The notes below the pieces were generated by a model. The model saw only the letters and a program-made list of their open reading frames with translations. It searched no databases and had not been told where the DNA came from. A stretch of 64,000 nucleotides of DNA from Takakia lepidozioides (Eukaryota; Streptophyta; Takakiopsida; Takakiales; Takakiaceae): NCBI GenBank assembly GCA_030704615.1, contig CM060731.1:59502756-59566755 (forward strand), in the 5' to 3' direction. The translations under genes and the position numbers were made by a program. Positions 20,599-31,770 of this stretch are shown here, in pieces (the first letter of the stretch is position 1; every line of letters begins with the position of its first letter).

Positions 20599-22170
20599 GC
20601 CAGATGATTGGCTTGTCACAGAGTTACCACAAGTCGTCCATGCAGTTCCACCAGAAATAATTGATTTGGAGAAAGAAGGGTTAGATATTCCCACTACAGA
20701 ACAGGTGGTGGCAGAAATTGAGAAGGGGGACCTTCTCTATGAATATTCTGGTCTGGTCAAGGAAACAGTGATTCCGGTGGTGCAACGGTTGTCCAGGGGA
20801 AACCCTGCGGTGCATATAATGCACACACCTGTGACGGAGGTACCACAGGTAGAATGTCAAGACACTGCAGCACCGGTGACGGATGAAGTGGTTCAGGAAG
20901 AAAATGTGGTGGGGCAATGACCTGAATGGTTCGTGAGGCATCACACTATTGAGGATCAGGGAGAACAGCAGCAAGCTCACCATGATGACCCTCAACAGGC
21001 CATGCTTATGAGTTCCATAAGCAGGACACTTAATTTGTTGGGCACTTATGTCAAATCCCATGTTCCAACTTCCCAATTGGCAGCTTTGAGGGAGGAACTC
21101 AGGAAGGAGTCTGAGGCTCGACTTGCCACTGAGTGTGCAAACAAGGTCGATGAAGAGGTCACTCTCAAGATGCAGCAAGACTTAGAGAGTACAGAAGCGG
21201 CTTTGCAATTGGCCAAGGAACAATTGATTGAGGCAGGCCTCGCGCAAGACCAGTTGCACGAAGCACATAAGCAACAACTATACCAAATGCAGGTGAAGCA
21301 TGAAAGCAAGTTGCAAGAAGTGAATGCACTACATACGGAGTTGCAGACAGTGCATGACAGGATGGCCATACAATGTGCTACACTCACAACTACGCTTGAG
21401 CACATTACATTAGAAGTTAACAGTCAAGCAGAAAGATGTACGAAGGCAGAGGCAGAGAATGTCGAGCAAGCGAAACTCATTGTTGATATGAAGAATACAA
21501 TCTGTCGCAATGAGAATACCTTCAAGCAATACAGGCAGGTTGAAGCTGACCAAGAGAGGTACATCCTGGAATTGCAACAAACGCTCATGTCCAATAGAAA
21601 TGAACTTTCTGTGGCTAACAAGGCTTGGAAGGAAGCCAATAATATGGCTGCTGCATATGCGAATTTGGTTGAACCTCATGCGAAGCGCATGGAGGCTTTA
21701 CAGCAGCAGATAGATGTATACAGACTCACAGAGGAGCAGACTCTCAGGGGTGCCACAAGCAACTTGGTGGATAACCACCTTATGCAGGTCTGGTTAGCAC
21801 AAGGGCCGGTGGAGGGCAAAGCACCACGAAAGCTCACCCAAAGCGAGATGAATGAGCTCAGATTGCAAGTGCAGAACATTGCCACACCTACTATAGACAA
21901 TGTCTATAGTAGCATAGCGGAGCTACAAGAGGATGTAGACGGCCTGCAGACTCAGGTAGAGGACCTGACATCAAATATTGACAAGAGAGCCTTTGTACCT
22001 GAGGAGCAACTGATGGCTTCTTATTTACAAGCCAGAACTTTGGCTTTTCAGTCTTCTTCGCAGGGGTGCAGGAGATGCCAATGGTACAAGAGCCAGTGCC
22101 ACCAACACCACAACAAGTCACTGTGCCAGTAGCTGACCCTGTTGTTACTACAGCCACACCACAACCACCA
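20599..22170 (+). pseudogene. Post-pol ORF of the Tat-like element, coiled-coil part
   Basis: A 399-codon frame (20933-22132) preceded by 20666-20920, separated by one TGA. Residues ~55-340 are dense heptad-type helix (LQLAKEQLIEAGLAQDQLHE, VEADQERYILELQQTL), predicting a long coiled coil. The tail is Pro/Gln/Val-rich. It lies between pol and the right LTR, where Tat/Athila elements carry extra genes. There is no transmembrane segment, so an envelope role is not supported. A structural or nucleic-acid role is conceivable. Confidence 0.55.
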
Positions 22171-22181
22171 CAGCCTGAGGT

Positions 22182-23239
22182 ATGGGGAATGCTGCTTTTA
22201 ACCCACCTAAAACTCATGCTGCACGGGAGTACAGTCAGGCTATGATTATGCCCTTCAACCAAATTCCCATTGTGTTGGATTTGGCTTGGAAGGAATTTAG
22301 TCCTCCGCAGTCGTTGGCACATTACTATCAAATCATGCGCATTTGGCTGCTAGTGGCCACTAGGACTAAAGTTCTTCCGAACAATCGACCAATTGAGGAT
22401 CATCACTTTGCGCAGTACTGGCATGAGGCAAGTACCATGTTGAAGGAATTAATTGCCTTCCAAGTTGTACATGGATTCATTTATACCAAGACCAAGGAGG
22501 TAGCAAGTATTGTCATGGGCTGCGGGTTATACTACGCTGCTTGTTTTCTGGCACGTTATCACATTGAGCAGCAGAAGATGCAATCGCGCTTTCTGAGTTA
22601 TTCCAGTGGGGATCATTGGGTCTTACCTTCAGTGCCACCTCATATGTACCTATATGAGGCAAAAGTTATAATGCAAAGAATTCTCAGATTCGCTCATGGT
22701 TTCATGCGGCCTGGAACATTTGTCAACACAAAATTCGACCCTGACGATATTTTCTTTAAGGGACATGAGGCATGGAAATACTTGCACAATTCACAAGTCA
22801 TTGGTACCCCACTCACCTGGACAGACAAGTAGCTCAGGGTCTTCACCAATTTTGAAATTCAGCACTTACAACAAGTTTTACAGTTTAAACTTCCAGACAT
22901 GGTGGGACAACATTGTATGCCCAGAGAATTCCAGTTAGAGTTCGACCGTTAAAACACCTCAGGGGGACGAGGATTCTGATACTACTGTTTCTTCAGCGGA
23001 CTCTTTTGACATGGCAGAGGACTATGCAATTCAGATGGCAGAAGAAGCGACGGGGGGTCTCCTATGCCTGAAAGATTACCTCGATATCAGCCTCCAGAGG
23101 GACTGACATATCCAGGTAGTGTTCAATCATCTCCCTCAACCAGTGACAGGACACGGGCTCGCACACGGAGTCCTTCACAAGACTCTAACCGTCAGAAGGG
23201 TGCTCGCTCACAAAGGGTTACAAATCCCAAACAGTAAAC
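22182..23239 (+). pseudogene. Post-pol ORF of the Tat-like element, C-terminal globular part
   Basis: 22182-22832 is open: FNQIPIVLDLAWKEFSPPQS, YYQIMRIWLLVATRTKVLP, then YYAACFLARYHIEQQKMQ. After a TAG the same frame continues to a Ser/Arg-rich tail (DRTRARTRSPSQDSNRQK) that stops at 23237-23239, 36 bases before the LTR. Together with 19740-22170 this would be a protein of about 1,100 residues. No known domain is recognised. Confidence 0.5.
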
Positions 23240-23258
23240 CGTGAGGACACGGCTTTTT

Positions 23259-23275
23259 GAGAGGGGAAGGGGTAA
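23259..23275 (+). promoter_or_regulatory. Polypurine tract GAGAGGGGAAGGGGTAA
   Basis: An all-purine run (apart from one T) ends exactly at the first TG of the right LTR, the position and composition of a plus-strand priming site. Confidence 0.85.
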
Positions 23276-24286
23276 TGTTAGAGGACTATCTGGGACTTAG
23301 GCACTTTTACGGGATCTGTGAGGTACCCTTAATTTTTGCATAGACTGAGACCAACAGGAGCCTTAGGGGTGACAGCAGCGCACTTTGGGGGGGGGGGGGG
23401 GGGGGTTTACACAGCCCGTCACAGCCAACACAGCTCGTCACAGTCCGACACAGTCGACACAGCCGCCACAGCCAGACACAGCCGTCACAACCAATCATAG
23501 CCGACACCGTCGTCACAGCCAATCACAGCCCGACACAGCCCGTCACAGCTCGACACAACCGCCACAGCTTCGCACAGCCCTACACAGCCCAACACAGCCA
23601 GTCACAGTCCGCCACAGCCTTACACAGCCAGTCACAGCTTCGCACAGCTGGGGAACAGTTATCAATGGCAGGGAACGACTGTGAGGGAACGACATCTGCA
23701 AAAGGAACGTGTACTACAGGGATGACGGTTAGCCAAGAAAGCGGTTAGAACAGCTTGTAGGGGGATAAAGTCAAGAACGGGGACTTCTGGGAAATCACTT
23801 CTGGAAGGACTTCCGGGGGGGGGATCACAACTTGGAAATGAAGCGAAGAGCGCATCTCTGAGCAGAAAGAGGGAGAGCATGGAGTAGGAGGAGAACGATC
23901 TGTTGATACTTGCTGAATGCAAGAAGTAGAGTTGTAATGTAGAGCAGAATAGAGACACCATGGCTTCAGCCTGATACTTGATAGATATTAATCTGATACA
24001 TACTTCATACTCACACTGTATAGAGAGACCTGAGTGAAGTTGTGGAATGAATGGATGGAACTTGATAGATTTCTGAAGCAAACTGATACTTAATTGCAGA
24101 TAGTAAGGTAACTCGCTAACATGAATGCGGGAAGGAGTACAAATAGGAAACACCCCCCTGATACACTAGCTGTAGGTCATGACTGATTGTTCTGAGCGGG
24201 CTGAGTGCTTAGAGATTTCCAACTCTTCTATCTTGGAGTTCCCACCTCGGATAACGAAGGGATGGGTGAGTAAAAGCCGCGCGACA
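23276..24286 (+). repeat. Right LTR of Tat-like element (1,011 bp)
   Basis: Same ends as 14057-14959. Its CACAGCC minisatellite (about 23400-23645) is longer. A G run of ~19 bases at 23387-23405 replaces 7 G in the left LTR. Length differences lie mostly in these repeats. Confidence 0.92.
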
Positions 24287-25122
24287 CCCCCATGGACATC
24301 TGCCTCAAATCCAGCTTTGATTATGCCTCGGTGGACCTGCCTGCCCTATTCCAGGTCTACTGGGCTAGCACATGCATCTGCAAGTATGCTCAGGAAGGTG
24401 ATCTTGCTTGGCTTTGCACCTTCTTGTTGCATTTGCTGACCTGACCCCCAAATATGTTAATATTCTATAGTGACATGAGGCACCCACTCTTCTTCTCTTC
24501 TCTCACACCAGTAAATAGTGGCTTGACCTGCCCCGGTTTGACCAATAGTGATTTGAACATAGCTAGTACCTCCACCTTCTTTGGCCATTTCAGCCTTTGC
24601 ATTCCAGCGGGCTGCAATAAATGGTCTTGAGCAAGACCCATTCCCTTTGCTGCAGGCCCTCTTGACCCAAATTTGCTGCTCTCAACAGTAGGCCGTTCCC
24701 CTTTGCAATTGCATTGTTGGTGGCAAACTGTGGCACACCCTCTGGTCACCATGTCTTCTTGCTCCCTTACTCAGTTTAGTGCTCTCATTAATCTTCAAAA
24801 GTGTAAGTTGGTTTCTCATTGTTCCCTCACTCTCTCCCTTGGCAGGATGCCTGTCCAATTCGTCGTCTATGCAACTCTGGCTGACTCCTGGTTGACGTTC
24901 TTTCTTGTTTTCGACATGCAATGGCACATCCTCCGATCCCAAAGAAGGTACTTCAATCACTTCTGTCAGCAATTCCTCCTCACTTTCTCTCCCCTCTTCA
25001 TTAGGTTGATCAATTTCGAAACTGAAGACTTGGGTTAGATCTGTGCCTTCCACCTGTCCTTGCTTCATCCAACCCAATTGCATGTTCGGTTCAGGTAATT
25101 TGTACAAGTAGGGAGGCATCAT
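24287..25122 (-). pseudogene. Unrecognised minus-strand coding-like fragment
   Basis: Two overlapping open frames (24752-24465 and 25122-24682) may be one broken protein. The first part is acidic, with DQPNEEGRESEEELLTEVIE after YKLPEPNMQLGWMKQGQ. The second is basic, with ATVCHQQCNCKGERP. I see no domain. The fragment is next to the right LTR and may belong to the sequence into which the Tat-like element inserted. Confidence 0.3.
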
Positions 25123-25538
25123 ACATGTCCCACAAAAATCTTATAAAAGCGAAAGTAGGTACATTGATCTCAAATTGAGGAGGAAGCCTATTGAGGAGTT
25201 GAACCTCAAATTCCCTTGCGGGAATTGCTGCCCAATGCAGCCAATAGACTGTCTACAGCCCACAGAATTAGTACTTCACACAGGTATGATAACACAAGGT
25301 ATGATAACACTTAGAACTGGCAGACATGTACATTTTATGACAATAGTACACAGAAAGAGTCCACTATGTTCAGTCTTATTGTCTCATAAATATTGCAGTC
25401 ATCATTAGCAATACTTAACTGCTTCATAATGGCAAGAACGGACTGCACGACCAAAATGCTATGATGATGACCAGAAGGCTCATAATGTCGAACTATGATG
25501 TTGAACCTATGTGGATAAAGGGAGTTCAGAAACACATC
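25123..25538. other. No gene seen
   Basis: Short unconnected frames only. A short direct duplication GGTATGATAACAC occurs at about 25282-25310. Confidence 0.4.
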
Positions 25539-28500
25539 CTAAAATCCATCATCAGGACCATCCAATTGTTCTATCGAACTCCTAATTTGTGACAGGGTGT
25601 CACCACCAAGCTCATACACTACTCTGTTCCCTTTCACCCTATGCAACCCTGGGGGCATCTGAAACATTGCAGCCCTGATGAGATGAGAGAACACATAGGC
25701 ATGAGGCTTATCCTCTAGCAGAATGTAATATTTCTGCCCATTCCCACTCGGCTCATACCACCTCCCTCGGACAACATGTTCACCTGCATGCCACTTGCAA
25801 CCCCAATGGTCCTCAAAGTCCGCTTGCACAATGCGCAAGGGCATGTCACACTGGATAATGTAGAAATCGACTCTCCAAACATTATCAGGTTCAGCATTTA
25901 CGACAAAGCTATCCCCAACCTGAACAATGGCTGCAAGGGATTGGCCATCCCCACCAAACTCAGCCTCATCATCCGAAGCTTCAAGGATAGTCTGGCGCAC
26001 ACTTACAAGGTCTGTTGGTTGAAGCTTCACAGGTTTTCAGGGATTGACATGTGAGGCATTCTGACATTTCAGGAAATGTCCATCCAAACATGAAGCGCAA
26101 AAGCAAGACATGTCTCTTGTCTTTATTTTAGTAGGATTGATGAGGTCACTTGCATAAACACTATGCATGCTCCGACTTCCCCTTGACAGTGCTGCAGTCC
26201 CACCGCTTTCCCCGCTCAACATCATCGCGACCAACATCCCAAAAAACCCTGCGAACTTCCGACCTTGCCTTTGAGTAGGAAGAGGGGGGCCTACCTCCTC
26301 CCAATCTCATCCTTAGGAATGTAACAGCATCGGTAGCATTCTGAAGTTTCACACCATGTGGGACAAGCTGTTCGGCACGGAGCTGGCGCTTCACCACGGC
26401 ACCAGCTCTATCATGCTCTCCCTTTCCATGGCCAGACCCAAAAAAATTCCACATCATAGGTTTTCTGGTCATCACATCGTATCTAGCGGCATAATACCAA
26501 CACCTAGCTCCCTTGAACTGGGCTGCACAGCCATCAGACCATACAATGTGTTGTCCCCACTCGACACCAATCTCAAGCAAGTGATTGTAGTGTAGATTGA
26601 AGCAGTGCTGGACAAAGAGGGTGTCATGGGTTCCATCATCGGACACGTAGTAGTGAATCTCTTTGATGAGACGAGTGCTTGGTTCTTCAGGGTCTGTTAG
26701 GGGATTTTTCCAGTACCTGATGTGTACAAAGATGGCAATCTGAAAACTGAACCAATGTTGCGATTGCACCTCATTTTGATCCTGGAAAGAGTAGTTTTCA
26801 GCGAAGTCGACAATTGAAAGAATTGCTCCATCTGGCAAGTTCTTCAGGCAATCCTTGAATTGCTGGTCCTGCCAATGGGCAGTGAAGTTGTGCTTGATGA
26901 AGCTCTCAAGCTTTGGCCTTAGGTATGCCAAAAGTTCAGATGGGCTGGTTTTTTTCCAGAACAGTCTCAGTGCATACCGAGGCTCACCCTCCTTGGTCTT
27001 TCCTGAGAGCTCCTTCCCAAAACACCTCCACTCAACCATGGTACCTCCCTATCATCTAACTCCTTTGGACAGACCTCAATTTCTGAACTCCACATAGGTC
27101 ACACTCACCTCTCAAACACTTCTTTTTGTGCCACTCATCTGAATCCCTCTTAGGGCAAACAACTGATTCCCACATGGAGGTCACACCTTGGAATTGGAAA
27201 GACAAGGCATTGCAACCTCCTTGTGAGCGATGGCACATAGCCTTACAAACACATGCACAAGTCATATCGTGCACACCTTTGGTCGTGGTTCTCATGTTGT
27301 TGTAGCCGACCTTAAGCTATCCATTTCAACGTGAGCCTTGCAACAACATACATTTCTGTCCTTCAATCTTTTCACAACGTAGGGTCTCAATCTCTCAAAC
27401 ACCCGCTGCCTGATCTTCACTGTAGGGTTTTTCTGCTGAAATCGCAAAAAGAACTCAGTCTGCCAACCAGCAGCTGCTCCATGTCAGAAAACCCACAAAG
27501 AAGGCCGGGGACAAATTGTAAGCGCAACAACATTACCAGAATAGCACAGACCAATGGGGAAACTGTACTGACAAGACTGTAAGGACATTCAAGATGGATG
27601 CTGTGAAGGGAAATGTTTGCTCTGTAGGGCAAAATACAAAAACATGACAAGTCTCCTCCGACACACAGAGACAACAATGAAAATAAAGAAATGGTTAAGC
27701 CAACATCAGCATGATGCTCTGCGTGACCTCTCAAAAGCAACCTCTCAGACTGAAATGAAGACAAAGTACGATGGTAGGGATGTTGATAGTAGTGAGTCTA
27801 GTAAAGAGTACAGATCTGATGGAATGACGAATGTCCTTGACTAGGATCAATGAGACAATGAAAGCATCTGAAGGACTTAAAGAGAAGGACATGACAGAAG
27901 GGTATGTTAAGCACTAAGAAAATGACTGTGAAGTGACCTTAGGATGCATTGTTGAAAGGAAGGTATTGTGTTGCAGGACAAAGACACAATTAAGTATATG
28001 GATTGGAAGGATAATAGTAGACCAATGACTATGCTTGCAGGACCTCAACATCTCAAGAACTACAGGACTCATGAATTACTAAATAAGTAAAGGATATGAC
28101 AATTGAATGACTCAAAAAAAAGGACTAAACAAATCAAAAGCATACGTGAAAGGCTCAGTAGTCAAAGGACCAAAGTATGGCAAAAAGGTTGTCAAACATT
28201 AATGAAACATGGAAATTGACATCATTGTCCAGAATGACTTGAATACTTCAAGGGCTATAACATGCAGGAAAGGATAAATCAATGTGCAAGTCATGCATTT
28301 AGACTGGACAACCAAACATCCACTGACAGTTTACATGTAATCAGCACTCCTGCTCCAAAACCAGTACATTGCAACTCTTCCACTAATAATGAGCACAAAG
28401 GAGTTAAGGCTCTTAGGCAGCGAGCAGGTTGTGGACATACCTCTTCATATCCTCACAAGGATCTACAACACACTTTCAATGTTAAGTTCGACTACATAAA

Positions 28501-29631
28501 CACCCTCATGAGGATTCATATCGCTGCTTCATACAAGATACAATACATACTAACAACATATGTGACTAATCTAACAGTATAGTAGATGGACTCATGGCAA
28601 TGACAATTGCAAAAAAGAGGGTGGGGCATCATAGCAATAGGGCCTAGGAATCCATGCAATTCAATACAAAGTGATTGAACTATGACTAAGGTATAGTCCA
28701 TGCACTCTCACAGTCATGTCCTGTATATCGACACAAATGTAGTAAATGAGCAGAGAATATTACCAAAAAAAACAGTGAATCATATTTGAAAGGCCTCTTA
28801 ACAGATTTCAGTCATGAGAAACAGCACTTCAGTCTCATTTTCTCTTCTGTGAAAACTAGAACTGAAAAAGTGATGATGTATATAAGGTCAGGATGAGCCA
28901 CAATAGTCTCCATAAGCCAGTGAGTGGCATGAGTTGTATAAACGTTGGGCCCAATGCGTTGTCGTGTTACATCCATCTTGTGTGGAGATACGCGGGTCTC
29001 AACTGTCCACCAATCCACCACAATGTTTTGAATTTCAGAACTAATACTGTCACATCGTTGAGCCCTGCGTGCATCTGCCCACAATGCCGAACCATACTCG
29101 CCTAATACTTTTGCAACAGCAGATTTGCACCGAATGTTGACACCAGCAACCATAGCAAGCACACTATTACGGGCTGCTAGGTTATCCTCTGACGCATTCT
29201 TAACACAGTTGCATTGCAACATTCAGGTTAGTCATTTAAGCTTTGTTCATATCCGCTTTCTTACGGTTTCTGACATCATCTGGCAATACTTGTTTAAACT
29301 TAGGATGATACAAGGCTCTAGCAACCACGCACCTCGCACAACCCTCATCACGCACCCGCTCAAACTGATCTAGACTTCTCACAATATTTGCAGCAAGCTT
29401 CCTTTCGTACCTCTCTATGACTTTAGGGATTTGCAGACATGACTCCAGACTTGACACTACAAGACCTGTCCTTTTCTGTATCCTCCACTCCCTAATCCGT
29501 TGCGCATTCCTAGTTTTTCTTTGTTTTTCATCAGAGGCTTGGGCTGCTAAGTTCTCTCTGGTGTTTTGGCCAAGGTAATTTGATCTTCCCCTACTATTCT
29601 TTTTGTTTGTCATTCTGCTATGCGGCAACAA
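25539..29631 (-). pseudogene. DDE-like transposase-type gene with introns, partly decayed
   Basis: Exon-like pieces, in coding order: 29631-29236 (basic, DEKQRKTRNAQRIREWRIQK), 29222-28812 (ALWADARRAQRCDSIS and WWTVETRVSPHKMDVTRQRI), 27295-27056 (Cys-rich: CACVCKAMC, WHKKKCLRGECDLCG), 27039-26180 (LSIVDFAENYSFQDQNEVQSQHW, HIVWSDGCAAQFKGARCW and GSGHGKGEHDRAGAVVKRQL), 26237-26037 (CFCASCLDG) and 26030-25539 (VGDSFVVNAEP..., possibly a BAH-like fold). The D...SDG..QFK...GHGKG..D..G..VKR pattern is the core of a eukaryotic DDE-like family found in many copies in large genomes. Frameshifts near 27050 and 26200 suggest loss of function, though some may be introns. Downstream of 27600 an intron of over 1 kb is implied. 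Confidence 0.6.
27600..28800. other. Gene-less stretch, probably an intron of the DDE-like gene
   Basis: No convincing ORF on either strand. A/T-rich with short GACTGTGAAG-like repeats. Position between two exon-like blocks of the same gene suggests an intron. Confidence 0.35.
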
Positions 29632-29943
29632 AAATCACCCTAAGTAAAAACCTGCAGATAGGGCTCTAACAAATGGAAACCTACAAATTCATGGGAATGT
29701 ATACCCTGAACATGCAACCACACACATACTACACAAAACAAGAGATTCGCCTAAACCCTTTAGTAGACAGGCTCATATGATGACATCAGAGGAACTGAGG
29801 GCCTGCACAACAAACAAAAATTGACCAATGTATAGAAAATCTTTTGTAATCATGGCACTCAATGTGGGAGCAAAATGACAGGGTGCTACGTCAATAAACC
29901 TGTCAATTCTGGATAACCCTAAACACAGTGCAAACGATTCAAA

Positions 29944-30490
29944 GCACTAAGTCACCTCGGCAATGTCGACATGTGATTCCTCACTAAGAATCCACCATCC
30001 ACCAATGCAAATATAGGTGGTCAGTTGAGATGACGTCCGTTGCAAGCACAAAGTATAATCCATGAACGTCCCATCCATCATCTCTGGGGTCATCTCAACT
30101 ACCTTAACTCCCCAAGGATGAGTGCTGCGTGGAACTTTAAACACAATGAGGTCTCCCACAAGAGGCCTATCAATGCAATACCACGGAAGGGGTTCCCATT
30201 CAAAATGAGTAAATGGGACATGGATGGCACAAAGTAGGGGCTTGAATGAGGGGTGCTGACACTCAAATTACTAAAAAGCTTGGGACAGCTGTAGACCCTG
30301 ACAGTCTCGGGTAGGGAATAGGTTACGCATAGAGATGGTACAACGCAGATGGCTCTGTCGCAAGGAAAATCCACAATAAGTGTTTGACTTAGCGAATCTG
30401 CCCACCGAACCATAATTTTCTCCGTCTTAGGTTCCACTGCGTTCACTTCATGCAAGATCGCTCGCAGATTCTTGCATGTAGGCAACACAT
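29944..30490 (-). pseudogene. Minus-strand gene fragment, C-terminal end, unknown
   Basis: Two overlapping frames read NLRAILHEVNAVEPKTEKIM and then VGDLIVFKVPRSTHPWGVKV...FMDYTLCLQRTSSQLT with a natural stop at 29947. The last part resembles in style the C-terminal domain at 25539-26030 (VGDSFVV...), so this may be the tail of another DDE-like copy. Between 29640 and 29944 nothing is seen. Confidence 0.35.
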
Positions 30491-30987
30491 TTTAGTTACA
30501 CAAAGAAGGGAATTGGGTCAGTTCACATACCTCCCTCTGATAGATTGCAGGTGGAGACGAATAACAGATTCAGGGCTCAGACAAAATGACATGTATTGCA
30601 TGTGGTTGCGATTATCCCCATTGTGGTGGAGAAACACACCCACTATGTTACGAATAGAAGTATACAAATGTCCATTCACTAATGGAGTGCGCACCTCCTG
30701 ACATTCTAGGTTGGACATTAAACAGTCATGACAACTGATAACGTCTCCACCACTCTCGTGTAGGGATATGTAGGTTAGAATACTTCACTTTTCGCTCGCT
30801 CAGTACGACCAATGCGGAGATGTTTCAAACACCACCTCTGGACTGCAGCTGTATCTTGGCATGTCTCCCAGGAGCTGACAGTGAAGCCTCAAAATTAGCA
30901 CTGAAGATTTCCAAAGTAGAAGTTACAATGCAGGGACTCTATGGAACCCTAAACGCCAACCACGTTGAATTCCTCCTTTCGCATGGG
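30491..30987. other. No gene seen (left flank of chromovirus)
   Basis: No convincing coding sequence. The last five bases before the LTR, with those at 30988-30992, form the target GTAAA. Confidence 0.4.
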
Positions 30988-30992
30988 GTAAA
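30988..30992. repeat. Target-site duplication GTAAA (right copy 37877-37881)
   Basis: Exact 5-base direct repeat immediately outside both LTRs, the length made by Gypsy integrases. Confidence 0.95.
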
Positions 30993-31716
30993 TGTCGCGG
31001 CCCTTTGCCTTGAGGGCAGGGGGTCGAGACGCAGAGGGGCTGCCCCTGTGGTGGGGGCGGTGGCAGCAATAGGTACGGGGGGCTGAAGCACCCTTGAGTG
31101 CCCAAGACACTCAAGGAGGCGGAGGCACTCACTAGGTGGAGCCTCGCACACCGGATTGCGGTGGGGGTGGCTCCACAAGGGGTGGTGGTAGCTTAGCGGG
31201 ACTTAGTGGGGGTGGCATAGGACTCACCATGGGGCAGAGACCTTGTGGTGGGAGTCGTGGGGAATCTTGGGACTCATCACGGTCCAATGGGGCCGTGGTG
31301 GGTGGGCCAAGACTCACCGCGACTCATCACCGGGAATCGAGGGTCTTCGTGGTGGTTCGCCATAAAAGGATGGTGTTGTTTGTGGAACCCCCGCGGACAC
31401 TCACAGAAGTATATATAGGGAGTAGTAACCCGAGAACGGTGCAAGCCCGTTGGTGACCAAAAACTAGTGAGTAAGCGAGCGAGCCGGAAAGCGACCAAGA
31501 AGTGGGGAGCTATTCCGGACTGCCAACTACCAAAGGGAATTTCCACTAGGCCCAAATTGGTGGAGGGTCTGTTGGGGGAGGAAAGAGGGACCGTTATGTC
31601 CCGGTGAGCAGCCGAAGCTCCAAGTTGGCCTGGCGGCCAGATTGGGAGTTAGGCGCGCGCATCAAAGCGAGTAACTATGACTTAAAGGGGAGCTTATTGA
31701 AGTGAGGTGCGCGACA
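30993..31716 (+). repeat. Left LTR of chromovirus (724 bp)
   Basis: Starts TGTCGCGGCC and ends GCGCGACA. It has a TATA box (TATATATA, 31410-31417) and closely matches 37227-37876, but keeps a ~74-base segment (about 31216-31289) missing from the right LTR. Confidence 0.95.
31410..31417 (+). promoter_or_regulatory. TATA box in left LTR
   Basis: TATATATA followed by GGGAGTAG. Duplicated at 37571-37578 in the right LTR. Likely core promoter of the retroelement transcript. Confidence 0.6.
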
Positions 31717-31718
31717 CT

Positions 31719-31730
31719 TGGTATCAGAGC
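31719..31730 (+). promoter_or_regulatory. Primer-binding site TGGTATCAGAGC (initiator tRNA-Met)
   Basis: Two bases after the LTR. This 12-mer is the standard plant Gypsy/Copia primer site complementary to initiator tRNA-Met. Confidence 0.93.
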
Positions 31731-31770
31731 TTAGAGTTCAATATGCGATCGTCCTTGGAATCGGCCTCAT

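Larger units (their letters stand above)
14057..24286 (+). mobile_element. Tat/Ogre-like Gypsy element with deleted pol core and post-pol ORF
   Basis: LTRs at 14057-14959 and 23276-24286 share starts (TGTTAGA) and ends (CGCGCGACA). A primer-binding-site candidate follows the left LTR (14961-14978) and a strong polypurine tract precedes the right LTR. Order inside: upstream ORFs, gag with zinc knuckles, protease, start of reverse transcriptase fused to integrase C-terminus, repeat region, long coiled-coil ORF. Extra ORFs before gag and after pol are features of the Tat lineage in plants. No target duplication can be scored because the left flank is another piece of the same element. Confidence 0.85.

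Noticed and set aside
19740-23239. Retroviral-type envelope gene of the Tat-like element
   Set aside because: No signal peptide, transmembrane segment or glycoprotein features; the protein is coiled coil plus soluble domains.
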